Shown piece by piece: positions 1 to 11,429 of a DNA stretch of 64,000 nucleotides. The number at the start of each line of letters is the position of its first letter. Positions within the stretch are counted from its first letter, which is position 1. Both the position numbers and the translations under genes were made by a program. The DNA comes from Gautieria morchelliformis (taxonomy: Eukaryota > Basidiomycota > Agaricomycetes > Gomphales > Gomphaceae), in assembly GCA_015179125.1 (NCBI GenBank), contig WHVA01000571.1:1-64000 (forward strand), in the 5' to 3' direction. The notes beneath the pieces are model-generated. The model was not told the DNA's origin, searched no databases, and saw nothing but the letters and a program-made list of their open reading frames with translations.

Positions 1-3000
1 GTCCATCCAAAGATGAAGAGGTAGAAAGCAATGGGGTAGGTCAGGAAGATAGGGCATTTGATCCTTAACAGATGAGTTATTGAAAATATGCAATAAGATA
101 CCACCTACTTGTATGTCCCACCATGTCTGACCTGAGTTTATCTCATCATACAAATGAGTAGATGTTCCATTTTCATGTAAAATCTTCTTCACAGAATAAT
201 AGATAATTGATGGTGCCGGCCAGCATCAACGGCCACTGACTTTTGGCAGTCCAAGCTGGCAATTACCATTTGCAACACTCGTGCCCACTCCCACCCACCC
301 TCGATCGGCACCGCACGTTGTCACACAATGCGTGGCACCGTGGTTCAACACGTCCCATCAGACATCACTGTAGGGACCCGGCCAAAGGCCGGTTACTTAC
401 CGGTATAACCCTTTTTCCGAGCCCAAGCCTTGTGATACTCGTGCCCGAGTACTTGTGATTCTAATCCTGCACCCGAGCCCGAGCTAGAGCTAGAGCTCAT
501 ATCCAACCTTGATCCCATGCCCTAATCCCCTTAGTTACTGATCCCGCTCCATCACGCATCATTCATATATTACCTGGCCCTGACCTCGCCCTGACCTTCC
601 CCCGAATATGCTCACCCCTGACTCGTACCCTCGCTTGTATATAAACCCCCTTGTATGCATTCCTACTCCTCAGTCTGAAAATCAACTATCGTATACTTTG
701 ATCCCTAGTTAGTTTCTAAGCCTTCACCTCTTAAGCCAAACCTCGCCTCTTATTTGTTTGCCTCTGAAGTTGGGACTCGTGCGTAGGGTCGGCCCAGCAC
801 ATAAGCTGAAGCCTAGTCCCTCTCCGACTTCCCTATCAGAAACTCTCTCCGTAACCTTGGACCTTACCTCAGGTTTCACTCCCGAGCTCGGTCAACCTTA
901 CGAAGGATCGTATTGTAACAGTCACTCACACCCAACGTGCCGTACACTTGCGTGTCCATCTGCGCTCCACCCTGTTTTGTCCACACCCAGCACCCAGTTG
1001 TGGCCACTGGTGCTCCTTCCCATGGCGTCTGATCGTAAGCACGACGCTGCCCTCACTAACAAAGACCAAACTAACCTGGTGCATGTGTCTTTCCCCCATT
1101 ACCGGCATGGTTTTTCGTAGGCTGTGTCTGCGCATCTCTCACTAATACTGACCAATTCATGACAGTTGTGTGGAAATTAAGAGTGTCGAGTGTAAGGTTT
1201 ATTTCGATGAGGATAGATTGCGCAGGACTTTATGTGCAGTGGGGAAAGTGTGGCACAGGTAAGTGTATCTCGAAACGATAGCTTGTGTGTTAAACGGGTG
1301 GGTCTAATTGACTAACGAGTGTGATATACAGCGCAGCTATTTATCCATCGTGTGGGACGTGCTACGGTATAAGGGGAATAGGAGTGGGGGTAAGTGTATG
1401 TGTGCGGCTCGGGGTTCGGTGCGCCGGATGCTGCAGTGGGTATGTACTACGTGAGTTGGAAGGAGTGTTGTTCTAATTAGGGACATCAGATGTGTGGTGA
1501 TTGAGAATGTAAAAAGGTATCAGAATCGGAATGTGTGTGATGGACTAATCATCGAACTACTCCATGGATGGACGCGTCTCGGGCTTGGGGTTCAGGGTGG
1601 ATCCGCTGATCGCTGGGTCGTTTATGCGTTCGTGGGTCGACGGGACATTTTAGTGGATCGTGTGGATGTGTGTGCACTCGAGGGGAAAGGCTGATGATCA
1701 GTGGCACATGTGTGTTGTGGGTAGGAAGGATTAGATAGGAGAAGTGTGAATAGATGTGTTGGAATGGAATTGTGACAAATTGAAATACCCGGCTCACCGA
1801 CTGGCAATGCAGGCGAACCAACCTTTGCCAATGCCACTTCGCACTTATCCTCATACAGCACGTCTCAATGTCCCATAAGTAAGTCTCGTGCTTTGAAATG
1901 TCTCCACTCAGACTTACGGTGCCCCTTGTCCAAGTGTATGGCTGCGTACCCGTCATCCTACCATCTGCTTCGTGCCTTTCGCTACCTCGAGTATAACCGA
2001 ATTTTGCCCTTGTTCCCACCATTGTAGGTATACTGTCTATAGCTGGGTAGCGATGAGCTGCTGCCCGGATTGTGTTCTTTTTTAAGCTCCTACACCAGTG
2101 TATACTAGCACTTGATACCAGTGACTTATATACTTATAATTTGAACTTCTAAGTAGTGGTTGGACACTGATGAGCAGTGCCTAATTGTACTTTCAAAGTC
2201 ATTTTGTTTACTGCACATCAGTGCACGCCTTCCAACTTCACCGCAGCTTCATCGAAGCCGCTGCGGACCAGTATCCAAGCACTGGTCTGCAGTGGTTTCA
2301 ACGCTTGTTATCAGTCCCTCCGAAACTGATGACAAGTGCCTTTCTTCCTGCAGTGGTCTGAGGTTTCCTGGGTGCCACCGCTGGCTTTGCTGGTGTGGAT
2401 CATTTCCCCCTGTGAGGCATGATGGGTAGAAATGTGGACATGTACTGATATCCGCTGTTTATCAGCGGCGGGTAGTACTCACCACTGGCCACGTGTCGCG
2501 GGTCTGCCCTGGGTCGGTGTTCGAGGCCGTGAGGTACAGGTCGGCCGTGGACAGCATCAGTCAGCACAGCCGAGTACCATCACATGGTGGTGCATGCTGG
2601 TGGCCAGCGCTGCGTACCGGCGATTACCACCGTTTAGCACCACGTGGCACGTGTATAACTCATATACGGCAACATAACTGTAGCCACCTGACCAATGCCT
2701 CAATAATGTGTCTTGAGCCAAGCCATTTTGGGCGCTTGTAAAGTGTCACACTCAGAATCCGAGTCAGATGTGCCTCACAATATGATACCAAATCATGAAG
2801 CAAGTTTCTCACTACATCTACCTATGCCCTACTCACCTGCTTGTTCCACCTAGATTGCTGACATGCTCCCATCAAAAACAGCGCCCAGTACCAAATGAAC
2901 CAAATCAACAACACGCGCATAACAGATCAAGTCCGCTTTGGCTTCCTCAAAGGCTAAATCCATGATGCATGCCAAAAAGAAATTGCGCAAGGCAACGGTT

Positions 3001-3214
3001 GAAGAGGTCGAGGTTGAGGATAGCCCACAAAATGTATCAATGCGCAATCATGCCACATTTCCCGATCCTCCTGCTCCCACTGAAACAATGACGAGTAGTA
3101 TGGAACAGAGAAAAAAGGTATGACCCTTAATACCTCACCCCACTAGTGCACAGCGGCATTACATCGTTAACATACGATTATTAGACCTTGTATCTAAATT
3201 TACCATGCTCAAAT
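1..3214. other. region without a recognisable gene
   Basis: No open reading frame here gives a protein I recognise, and none can be joined across convincing GT-AG introns. A TATA-like stretch (tatataaa) at about 638-645 sits in a C-rich, promoter- or LTR-like sequence (about 420-780), but no paired repeat can be seen that would define an LTR. The surrounding sequence looks like eroded accessory DNA, in keeping with the transposon-bearing 3-7 kb interval next to it. Confidence 0.4.
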
Positions 3215-3219
3215 AGATC

Positions 3220-3345
3220 CGTCAACCGTAATACGGACGGTACGGTACCCGTACCGTGCCGTCAGAGGGGGTGAGGTATTGATTATACGGACGGTATACG
3301 GCCTGCCGTAGCTGTAATACAGACGGTGTGCAGCCCTAGACTATA
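3220..3345. repeat. TACGG-rich imperfect palindrome
   Basis: The pentamer TACGG/CCGTA recurs many times. Its core around 3234-3262 is an imperfect inverted repeat (GACGGTACGGTAC facing GTACCGTGCCGTC). The last codons of the adjacent minus-strand gene run into this block, so that protein's C-terminus is encoded by repeat sequence. A second TACGG-rich stretch with the shared motif CCGTAATACGG lies at about 7665-7725. It may be a small MITE-like element or a terminal fragment of one; I see no target duplication. Confidence 0.4.
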
Positions 3346-4868
3346 CCCAACCTTCAAGTTCACAAGCGATAGTCTCATGATGCTGCTAATGAGCATATCC
3401 ATCGACTCTTCCTTGGCAAACTTCTGTTGCAGAAGATCCCACCTGGTGTATGCGAGGTGCTGCATCTCCAAGTGTGTGATCCACTCCCCGATGGTGGGGG
3501 TAGGCGAGTCGTCCACTGGCAGACGTGCATTGTCATCCGGACTTGCCACACAATCACTGGATGATGGGGAGCGGCCTCGTTTGGGATGAGAGTGGTGAGA
3601 TGCCTGTAGATGCTGAAAGATGTTGGTGGGGAAATTGATGTGGATGGGGGGAATGGCAGGCATAACAGGAGGAGTGGCGTCACGATGCATACTAGTGGGT
3701 GGCTCACTATAATGCTGCACACCACCTCGACGAAGGACTGGGGCACTGCTGCCATCTTGGGTGTGGAAGAACTTGAAATATTCAATCTTGGGAGGGGTGT
3801 TGATGTCCATGCCGCTTGTACCACCTATCTATTAAAATGTTAGTGCATGAAATAAAACAGATCAGAGAAAACCTTACAAGCTCTAATACCCAGGAAAGTT
3901 CGCCCTCAAAGTTCAGTACCTTGTGGTTGCCCCTCAATGCAGGCGCCATACATATTGACTTGGGGTGCTGGTCACAGGACCAGGCTTCCCTGAGCTTCCC
4001 GAGTTCCTCCTGGAATCGCGCTGACCTTGCCATATCAGCTGCACCTAGCTTTGCCACCAACTCAGACTCAATGGCTGCATCGTCCGGAAGAAAGGGGTTA
4101 ACAGCAGGCTTGGCCTTGCCCTTGGCCTTTCCTTTAGAGGATGCAGCGTGTGCCGCAACGGCCTCCTCCAGAAAGTCAAAAAACTATCAAAATTTAGCTT
4201 TAGAACAAAATAAAATAAAAACATACCTTGGGACCAGTTACAATCTCAATGCAGGTATCTTCACCCCGTTTTGATGCCCGTTTCCTCCACTCGTCCTTAA
4301 GGGCCTCCCAGTCAGTGTCAGTGTCGAGAGCGAAACAAAGCTTGGCCGGATAGTGTTTGATATGCGTAACAAGGGGAGGGTGCTTCACGGCTGGTATCGC
4401 ATCCAGGCCGAGGATGAGGTGAATGGTCTCCTTCAGGTCAGCTATGGTCGTTGTCGGCTCAACATGGTGTGTACGCCATATGAGCTGTTTGAGTCCGAAA
4501 CGGGAGGGGATACTAAACTTAATAGCTGTATATAAATTGTTAGTGTGCAAAAAAAAAGTGAGAATAAGAAGCATACTGTGAGGCAAGGCAACTGCTGCCT
4601 GGCTTGCTCCTTTGCCAACTTTTCTCGCCACTCTAGCCTTTGACGTCTGGTCAGATGGAGCTGGGAGTTCAATGTCCAAGGGTTTGAGGCCTGAAAAGAT
4701 ATCTTCATTGCTGCTCACTGAGGGGTGGTCCATGTAAAGATCCTCATCGTCCGCATCAGTTTTGATTTGGGACTCCTGTTCCTCTAGAATCATACTGAGC
4801 ACCACAGTAGTAACAGGGCCAGGCTCCTGGATGTCAGGGGCAGGGGCAGCGGTTGCTATAAGGGCAAC
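3283..4868 (-). CDS. hypothetical basidiomycete protein, 3' exons (gene split by hAT)
   Basis: Four exons join with clean GT-AG introns (about 4577-4868, 4227-4525, 3878-4183, 3283-3830). The protein begins with an Ala/Pro-rich acidic stretch. A middle domain is rich in charged residues (DWEALKDEWRKR), then come a Lys/Gly linker (KGKAKGKAK) and a charged stretch (ARFQEELGKLREAW). The tail is Pro/His/Ser-rich and ends in an amphipathic segment (LLQQKFAKEESMDMLISS). I do not recognise a named domain. The exon at 4577-4868 starts exactly at the left target duplication of the hAT element, and its splice acceptor lies on the far side (about 5818). The final residues come from the TACGG repeat and are probably not original. 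The reading frame within these exons is intact, so the break is recent or exon retention is tolerated. Confidence 0.6.
4861..4868. repeat. hAT target-site duplication, left copy
   Basis: The 8-bp sequence agggcaac directly precedes the left terminal inverted repeat and is repeated exactly at 5810-5817 after the right one. Eight-bp duplications are the hallmark of hAT transposases. Confidence 0.92.
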
Positions 4869-5809
4869 TAGTGTTTTCCAGGCTCGGGCCCGGCTTGGTC
4901 AGTCCCAGCTCACTCGATTACAGGGCCTGAACCGATGCAAAAGTCCCGGCCCGGCTTAAGCCCTGGCCTGTGGTGAGGTTTCTTACTAGGCCGATGTAGA
5001 GCCCAATGTATTTGGTAGACTACCTAGAGTAGCAAAATTAATTATAGGTCTGCATCCTCATCTACACTACAATCCAAGTCCCATTCGCCATCGCCATCCA
5101 ACTCCAGCGCTGTGGTTTCTTCATCGTTGAGGATGGCAAACTCAGTAGTGGTACTCGGGGCCGGTTCACAAACTAGTAGGTCAGTCCTTTGATTACCTGG
5201 AGGGCCTCTACAGTATCACCCTTCAAGCGGTTGGATCCCTTGGTGATGGTGATACCCGACCCTGAAAACGCTCGCTCACTGGATACCGACGATGCCATTA
5301 TAGGCAAGTAGTCATACGCTAGCGATTGTCCTGGTACACGGTGTATAAGCCATACACAGTACCAGAGATTTGTACTTACCCTCCACCACTCAACCAGAGG
5401 CATGTTCTCTGGTAACCTATCTTCTGCTCGAATTGGTTTACAGTAATCACGCGCCCACGCACGCTTGTGATAGGGCCGGCAACCTCGATGACCTCCTCTT
5501 CGCTGCTGTCACTGTTGGAAATGCGGGGCAAAGGCATAGGGGGCGATGAAAAAGACGGACGCAGATTTTTTCACTTATTAGTAGTAACAAAGACATGTAA
5601 TGACCTGTCTATTCTGGGTAAAGAGCTGGCTCCAGCATCGCCTGAGAAGCGCCCAAAAGCTGTGGCTTTCGGGCCCGGCTCCGGCTCTCTGGATCCAAGG
5701 ATGGAACCTCAAAGCCAGCCCCATAACGGCTTGGGCCCGGCCCGGCTTGGTCTTTTAGCGGCCCGGCTCGAGCTAGGCCGGGGATTTAGCCGGGACTTGG
5801 AAAACACTA
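4869..5809. mobile_element. 941-bp hAT DNA transposon (internally deleted)
   Basis: Both ends carry the same 12-bp terminal inverted repeat (TAGTGTTTTCCA at 4869-4880; its reverse complement at 5798-5809), flanked by identical 8-bp duplications. Inside both ends are clusters of GGGCCCGGCT-type motifs (about 4880-4955 and 5680-5795), like the subterminal binding sites of hAT transposases. The only coding content is the C-terminal dimerisation region of a hAT transposase on the minus strand, so the copy cannot move by itself. It lies exactly at a splice-acceptor/exon border of the minus-strand host gene. The perfect TIRs and target duplication point to a young insertion or one mobilised recently in trans. 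Confidence 0.9.
5173..5471 (-). pseudogene. hAT transposase C-terminal dimerisation domain, remnant
   Basis: The minus frame reads an Asp-Tyr-Cys-Lys-Pro start, an ENMPLVEWW segment, then YDYLPIMASSVSSERAFSGS and a TKGSNRLKGDTVEALQ tail. This is the classic hAT C-terminal signature (W-W at the start, then the S-S-E-R-x-F-S motif, then N-R-L). A probable intron (gtaagt at about 5390) lies between the W-W and Y-D-Y parts, but the nearest acceptors do not keep the frame, while read-through does. The RNase-H-like catalytic core and zinc finger are missing. It is a relic inside the 941-bp element. Confidence 0.85.
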
Positions 5810-5817
5810 AGGGCAAC

Positions 5818-6491
5818 CTAGGCAGACGCTCTACACTCAAGCGGCGAACTGGCGAAGGGGGATCCAAAACTATATACAGGACACAGACATACCTGGCAAA
5901 GGGGGATCCAAAGAGAAAACTCTAAGGAACCCCTTCGCCACCTAACTACGACTATAAGTAAACTCAGGCATGCTAGCCCAATCACCAAATGCCCGAGTTA
6001 TATAAGCAATCACACCAGCGATAACAGGGCTGGACAGATAAGGAAGGAATAATGTCGGAAGGGGCCGGAACAGGAAGGGAAATAAACGGAACACAAGACA
6101 GAAGGATGCCAAAGGCTAGGAGAAGTTCAGGGGCCACCAACAACACGCATGTGATAATGCGCACTGCGATAAAGCATGCGATAATGCGTGCGATAATGTG
6201 CACTGCAATAAGGCATGCGATTGGTGTTCCCTTGGCAGTTGCGGCCTTGGGAGCAGTAGAGGGACAAACCAGAGGGGGCTTAGATGGTATCCTCGCTGTC
6301 TCTGAACCGGTTGCCGGCTTGGAGACCGGTTTTGCATCACTTGACTGGAGTAAGCGACTGGAAGGGGTCCTGGATCAACGTCCCTCGACTATGTGTGAGG
6401 GATCTACCACGTCCCGCTGACGGGTTTTCGGTTTGCTGGGAGGCGGCTCCCCGGGTGGTTTGGTGGTTACTTTGCCCTTTTGATGGGCCAT
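5818..6491 (-). pseudogene. 5' part of the hypothetical gene interrupted by hAT
   Basis: A minus-strand start at 6491 opens a Lys/Pro-rich N-terminus (MAHQKGKVTTKPPGEPPPSK). The frame meets TGA at about 6375-6377, but the same frame continues for some 130 codons with the same Lys/Pro/Thr-rich style (SKPATGSETARIPSKPP), so the stop looks like a CGA to TGA change. At about 6150-6225 the sequence becomes a short tandem repeat (variants of GCATGCGATAATGCG). Near 5892 a CCAG/GTATGT donor and at 5818 a CCTAG acceptor define an intron. Joined to 4868 without the hAT element, it leads straight into the downstream exon. I infer one gene spanning 3283-6491, broken by the stop and by the transposon. Confidence 0.5.
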
Positions 6492-6499
6492 TAGATGGA

Positions 6500-8040
6500 A
6501 AAAAGTGGTCTGATAAAAGCTGAGCAGAGAAACAATGGGTGGGGAAAACAAGAAGTAAGAGGAAGGCGGCAAGGCCATGTTGCAGCACAAGGCTTCGTGC
6601 GGTCACGTGACCTACTCACGCTACATTGCGTGATGTCACAAGTGCCGCATTGCCGCCAGCAGGTTTATGAAGTCAAGGTAAGCCTGGAAAAATATGCTAC
6701 ATTTATTTATTGTAAATATACATTATATACCATAGTTTATAGTGTTACAATCAGCATTTATGGCCTTGTAGAAAGCTAAAAGGCTGGAAAGGTGCTCAAT
6801 TAGTATGCAGGCCTCCCCCTTCCCTAAACCATTCAGTATACAATTCCATTAGTTTTCAAACATTTATACATGTATATTACTCTAGTCTGATAATGCTACA
6901 TCCTCTGCTTATGCTATATTGGTATCATAATGGTGCATATAAGCCTATTTTTTCGAATATTAGAATCTGCATAATAAGCTATATATTTTGTACTGAATGG
7001 TAGATACTATATCATATATAGTTCTTACAAAAGATCAGGTCTTATTATCCCCTAGTTATCGAGATATACATGTTTCTTTCTGAACGGCTGTCACGGAGTC
7101 AAAATTCAGACTCCGCCTTATGTACCCGGAACAGCTGTAATGCCGGCGGCACTAGGCCCCCCGGTGAAGCACTGTCACAATCAATCAGGGCGGCACCTTG
7201 AGCCGCTGCCTTTCGGCGCTCGACGGTAGCGGCATCGCCGGCGAACGAACTTCCTTATGTATTGTGTGCGGTAGGCGCTCGCTGCCTCGAAAGTCCTCGA
7301 TGAAGTTCGTTTTCTGCCAGCACCAGCAAGACAGCTGTCAACATGGAACCTCGGGTTGTTGGAACAGAGCTTCGCGATCCCAGGACCCGGATCAGTTGGA
7401 TCTAGTATAAGTATGGCGGGTGTGCACACCCTTTGTCTCCTGAGTTTCCCTTGACGCTGGAGGCTGATGGCTTCCTGAAACCCTTTTTGAAGCCTCTTTG
7501 GACACCTGGAGACTTTCGGCCTCTTCGACCTCCTTCGACTCCTCGGTTGTGACGGCCTGCCGAACATCCTGGAGATTGCCGGTTGACCGGAATGTCGGTG
7601 AGGAGTGCATGTACGACAAAGATTAATACGAGAACTATAGTTAACTGCGTCAGCGTCATACATGCCACGGTCATACGGTCGGATGAGGTACGGATCCGTA
7701 ATACGGCACGTACTTACGGGTAGCCCTACGGGATATCACCGGCGACATGGTGTCTACTGTCTACTCCCTACATTCGTGACGTGTCAGAGCTGCACATTAG
7801 AGACTGACTGGCCCCAGGCTCAACGCGCGCAGATTCCTGAGGAGTGCTTCGAGGTTTCTTACGGCAAGGTCGCTGCTCCGAAGTCCGCTACTCGGCAAGC
7901 CCGGACCGACTCATCGCTATTTTCGATCAACTCGAAATGTCTGTTTTTAGCAATTACCAACCCACGCTGATTCAGCCACCACAGCAAGGTGTCATAAAAA
8001 CAACTGTGAGAGTCATACTTGACCAGGTGTGTTCGACGCC
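6500..8040. other. intergenic; weak minus-strand ORFs only
   Basis: 6690-7080 is AT-rich with no coding signal. At 7091-7117 is a short inverted repeat (CGGAGTC...GACTCCG). On the minus strand between 7674 and 7392 one frame begins with a hydrophobic segment (QLTIVLVLIFVV) and another gives an acidic Ser/Glu-rich stretch (TTEESKEVEEAESLQ). They might be joined as a small secreted or membrane protein, but I found no convincing splice pair. The sequence just before 8041 must contain the promoter of the MFS gene. Confidence 0.3.
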
Positions 8041-10296
8041 ATGACCGACGGATCCCACAGGTCAACCAGCAGTACCGAGGCAACTGATCTGCAGGCTGTC
8101 CCGTCACCTGTCCAAGTAACGGAGATCCTTCAGCGTACCACAGACTTTGGTTTTCTACCTATTCTTCCCCGTCTTCGCTACTACGAAAACCGGCCCCAGA
8201 AGTTCGGCATAGTGCTCCAGCTGACGTTTGTCGCAGCTACGACGTTCAGTGAGTGCGTTCCATTATATCCTGACAACTTCGGTGTTCGATCGAGGCCTCA
8301 TTAGCCGTTCAAAACTTGTACTATTGCCAGCCCTTGTTAAGTGCGTCATCCGATGCTTCGCCATTGCCACCCTCTAATCCATAACCCTCAGTTACCCTCT
8401 CTCAGGCCTTTAACGTGAGTTATAGCGAGGTCTCAAGGCTAGTTTTACCAATGATCACCGCCTGCCCATTCTGAGTTCTTCCCTTTTGCATCTCAGGATT
8501 CCAACCCTCACACAAGCAGGGTAACAGCTCACATGTAGACTCCTGCTTGGCAAAATCACTCACCCTCGAATCGTGTTTCAGATATGCTGTTGGTCTACTG
8601 TTCCTCACGCCCCTGGGCGACCTGGTCCACCGTCGCCCTCTGTTGCTGTGTCTCGTCTTATGTTCGGCTTCGCTGTCCATTGGATTGGCCGTTACCAATT
8701 CCGTGATAGTCTTTGAGGTACTATCATTTTTCGTAGGTGTCTTCACGGTCACTCCACAGGTGTTACTCCCGTTAGCGGCAGACCTCGCCCCCCCGCACCG
8801 TCGAGCAGCAGCGATCTCCGTCGTGTTTGCCGGACTTTTGTTCGGTATTCTTCTAGCTCGTGTACTCGCGGGTGTGATTGCGGATTTCTCCAGCTGGAGG
8901 AACGTGTACTACATGGCCGTTGGACTCCAATATCTAATGTTGGGCATACTATACTTTGTCTTGCCGGATTATCCTGCAAAGAGTCCTGGGATTGGTTACT
9001 TTGGAATATTGAAGTCCATGGTCTGGTTCGCGGTCTCTGAGCCCATTTTGATCCAGGCTTGTATAGTCTCCTGCGCATCTAGCGCCACATTTACGAGTTT
9101 TTGGGTTACTGTGTGTCCCTGTACACTTTTAGTAATGTATAACGACTAACACGTGGCTTCGCAGTTGACCTTTTTACGTGGGTTAGTATCGCTGGTTTAT
9201 GCACATGCCTGATTTTCTTGGTAGTTGGTGGCCCTCCATACCACTACTCGGAGTATGTACCATTCAATTTATTCACATGTGCTCAATGTGCTTACATTTA
9301 TCGGCACTTAGCCTTCAGATAGGTCTGTATGCCTACATTCGACGAGCAAATAGCTGTTTACACCACGTTTAGGGTTGTTCGGGTTCATCGGCATGTTGGG
9401 GGTTGCGACAGGTGAGATGTCCTCGTGCATAATGAGGCTGCTTCGTGGTGTCGACTCGTCTTGATTAGCTCCATTCGTGGGACGATTCATCGACACATTA
9501 GTGCCCTGGAACGCTAGTGTCCTCGCCACGTTCATCATGATTGTTTTCCAAGGTGGGTGCACAAGGCAACTTTGGCTGGCGCGTCGCTCATTGTCGGATT
9601 GGAAGCTGTGCAAACTGGTGCCGGAGGCATTAATATTGGGGCTGTCATCGTGGCTTGTTTCGGTAAGAAGCGGCATGCAGGGGTGCCCCCTTGTAGATGT
9701 ATGTATGAAGAAAAGGCTGACTCGGTGGCAGGTTTGGATGTGGGGAGGCAGATGCAACAAGTGTCACTCTCGTCCGCGATTTTTGCGTAAGTTCCGCGAG
9801 GTGAACGTTGCTGAGAACATTCAACATAACGAACCCCACAGCATTGACGCGACGGCTCGGGCTAGAATCAACGCTGTGTATATTTTCACGGTATGCTCCA
9901 CGGCCTTGCCTCGCCGTCTACGTGCGTTACTCATCTTTGTGCCCTTGCGTGACAGATATTTTTGGTAAGTCTTGGCCTTGCCTCGTACGTCCTGACACGG
10001 ATTGAGGCCGTGTGCAGGGTCAACTGATGGGTACTGCGGCTGGGACAAAAGTATATGTACAGCACGGTTGGCAGGCTACTGCGTTGCTGTCCCTGGGGTG
10101 GATGGGCATGCAATTTGTGCTGCTTCTCATGCGCGGACCGCACACGGCACGGAAGACATGGATCGGATGGGAGGGGGGATGGAGCCTTAGACGACGGCCC
10201 GAACCCGGCGAGGAGGCCGCAGAGACGCAGAGTGAAAAGGACACGGTCCGAGATACGGAGAACGAAGGGAAAGTGGATGAGAAGACATTGTCGTAG
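8041..10296 (+). CDS. MFS transporter, about 15 exons
   Basis: A major facilitator superfamily membrane transporter, probably a proton-linked exporter or importer of small molecules; the substrate cannot be told. Splicing gives about 12 membrane segments: an N-terminal half with NLYYCQPLL and SEVSRIPTLTQAG, the loop 2-3 motif GDLVHRRP, ADLAPPHRRA in loop 4, a central loop after LPDYPAK, then a second half with GLFGFIGMLGVATAP, a TGAGGINIGA helix, and RARINAVY before the last helices. The tail is acidic and cytosolic. Exons: 8041-8248, 8305-8340, 8392-8437, 8497-8520, 8582-9110, 9165-9177, 9225-9252, 9312-9322, 9373-9411, 9469-9552, 9606-9662, 9732-9786, 9842-9890, 9956-9964, 10018-10296. Several exons are tiny (9, 11 and 13 nt), and the intron at 8438 appears to start with GC. 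It is next to a Zn2Cys6 regulator on the same strand, a common fungal transporter-regulator pairing. Confidence 0.9.
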
Positions 10297-11429
10297 GGAT
10301 GATACCGCTACAGAGCTTATGATACATGGAGACACTATACAGCGCAACGAAGGAGCAAAGCAGCGGCAAAGGCGTGCACAGCGAGCATAGCCGTGAGGTC
10401 GGCAGCTTGTCGCTATGCCATTCGAGCGGGACAGACCGCACGCCGGAATGGGGCAGCGGATGATGTGGGCGTGGCCCTTTATCGCCAGTTATAGTATGAG
10501 GCTAGCACTATCTAGAAAATGTTGGACACATGCGGCGGAGTTGATTCACAGGGTAACTGCGGAATCAGGGAATGCAGTTTGCAGCAGTGGCGCAGGGACT
10601 GGCGGGTTCGAGACCATGGTGCTGAGGAAGCCCTCGCGCGTGTGTTTCTGGGGAGTGGGCGGGAAGTGGAGTCCGGGAGAAGGACTTTCGGTGCATGGAG
10701 AGCGGGAGAAGGAACGGGACGCGGAAACCGAGGAGAGGCAAGCCCCAAGAGAGGATCAAGGCATGCACGTATCTGGCGCACGGATGTCGGCGATTGCGGA
10801 ACAGTAACAAGGGGATGTGAGACTATGTATGTCCGTTCCACAGCGGGACAGCGGATGGCCTCCCTCCCAGCTGGGGCGCCGTCGCACTGGTTGCCCACAG
10901 ACAGCGCGCTGTGGCAGGGAACACAGGCAGAAGACGCAGTGTACAGCACGGCTGCCGATCTGAGCCCTAAACGGGAAATGGGCCTTGGATGTGGCAAGGT
11001 GAATGGTACAGGGTCGGCGGGGCTGGGGGCGCTGCCGGACGAGAGCCGTGGACCGGAGCAGGCGAAATGAAGTCCCGGAGAGCAGAAACCGGAGCCTAGA
11101 TCGGCAAAGTCGGTGTTGATCCCATCACCCGCACAATCGACACATCTGCAGAAAGCAAATCTGCAGACGAAACACGAGTCCTGTCTTGCTGCAATATACA
11201 AGTCTACGGAGATGCCCCATCACGGTCCCGGCCGATCCCGCGTGATGGCGGACGGAGTTAGAACGGAGTTCGCGCTCCCCGGCGTCTACTTGGCTGCAAG
11301 AAGCGTGGCGGCGCCCGATCACTTGAATGTTGCATAACAGCCAGCAACCAGATATTCAGCCCGATTCCTCGCATTCGCTTTATAAGTTCCCCCCGCCCCC
11401 ATGACGCTCTAGCCCATTTTCTCTCCTCC
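10297..11429. other. intergenic; nothing recognised
   Basis: Overlapping GC-rich reading frames exist on both strands (the longest is minus, about 10512-11201), but they have biased low-complexity composition, no recognisable domain and no splice support. The right end should hold the 3' end of the MFS transcript and the promoter of the Zn2Cys6 gene. Confidence 0.5.

Noticed and set aside
420-780. Possible solo LTR with TATA box
   Set aside because: No TG...CA ends with a matching target duplication and no second copy in the window could be seen, so it was left as unassigned sequence.
10512-11201. Long minus-strand ORF (229 codons) upstream of the Zn2Cys6 gene
   Set aside because: GC-rich low-complexity Ser/Pro/Arg composition, competing long frames on the other strand, no domain and no splice support.
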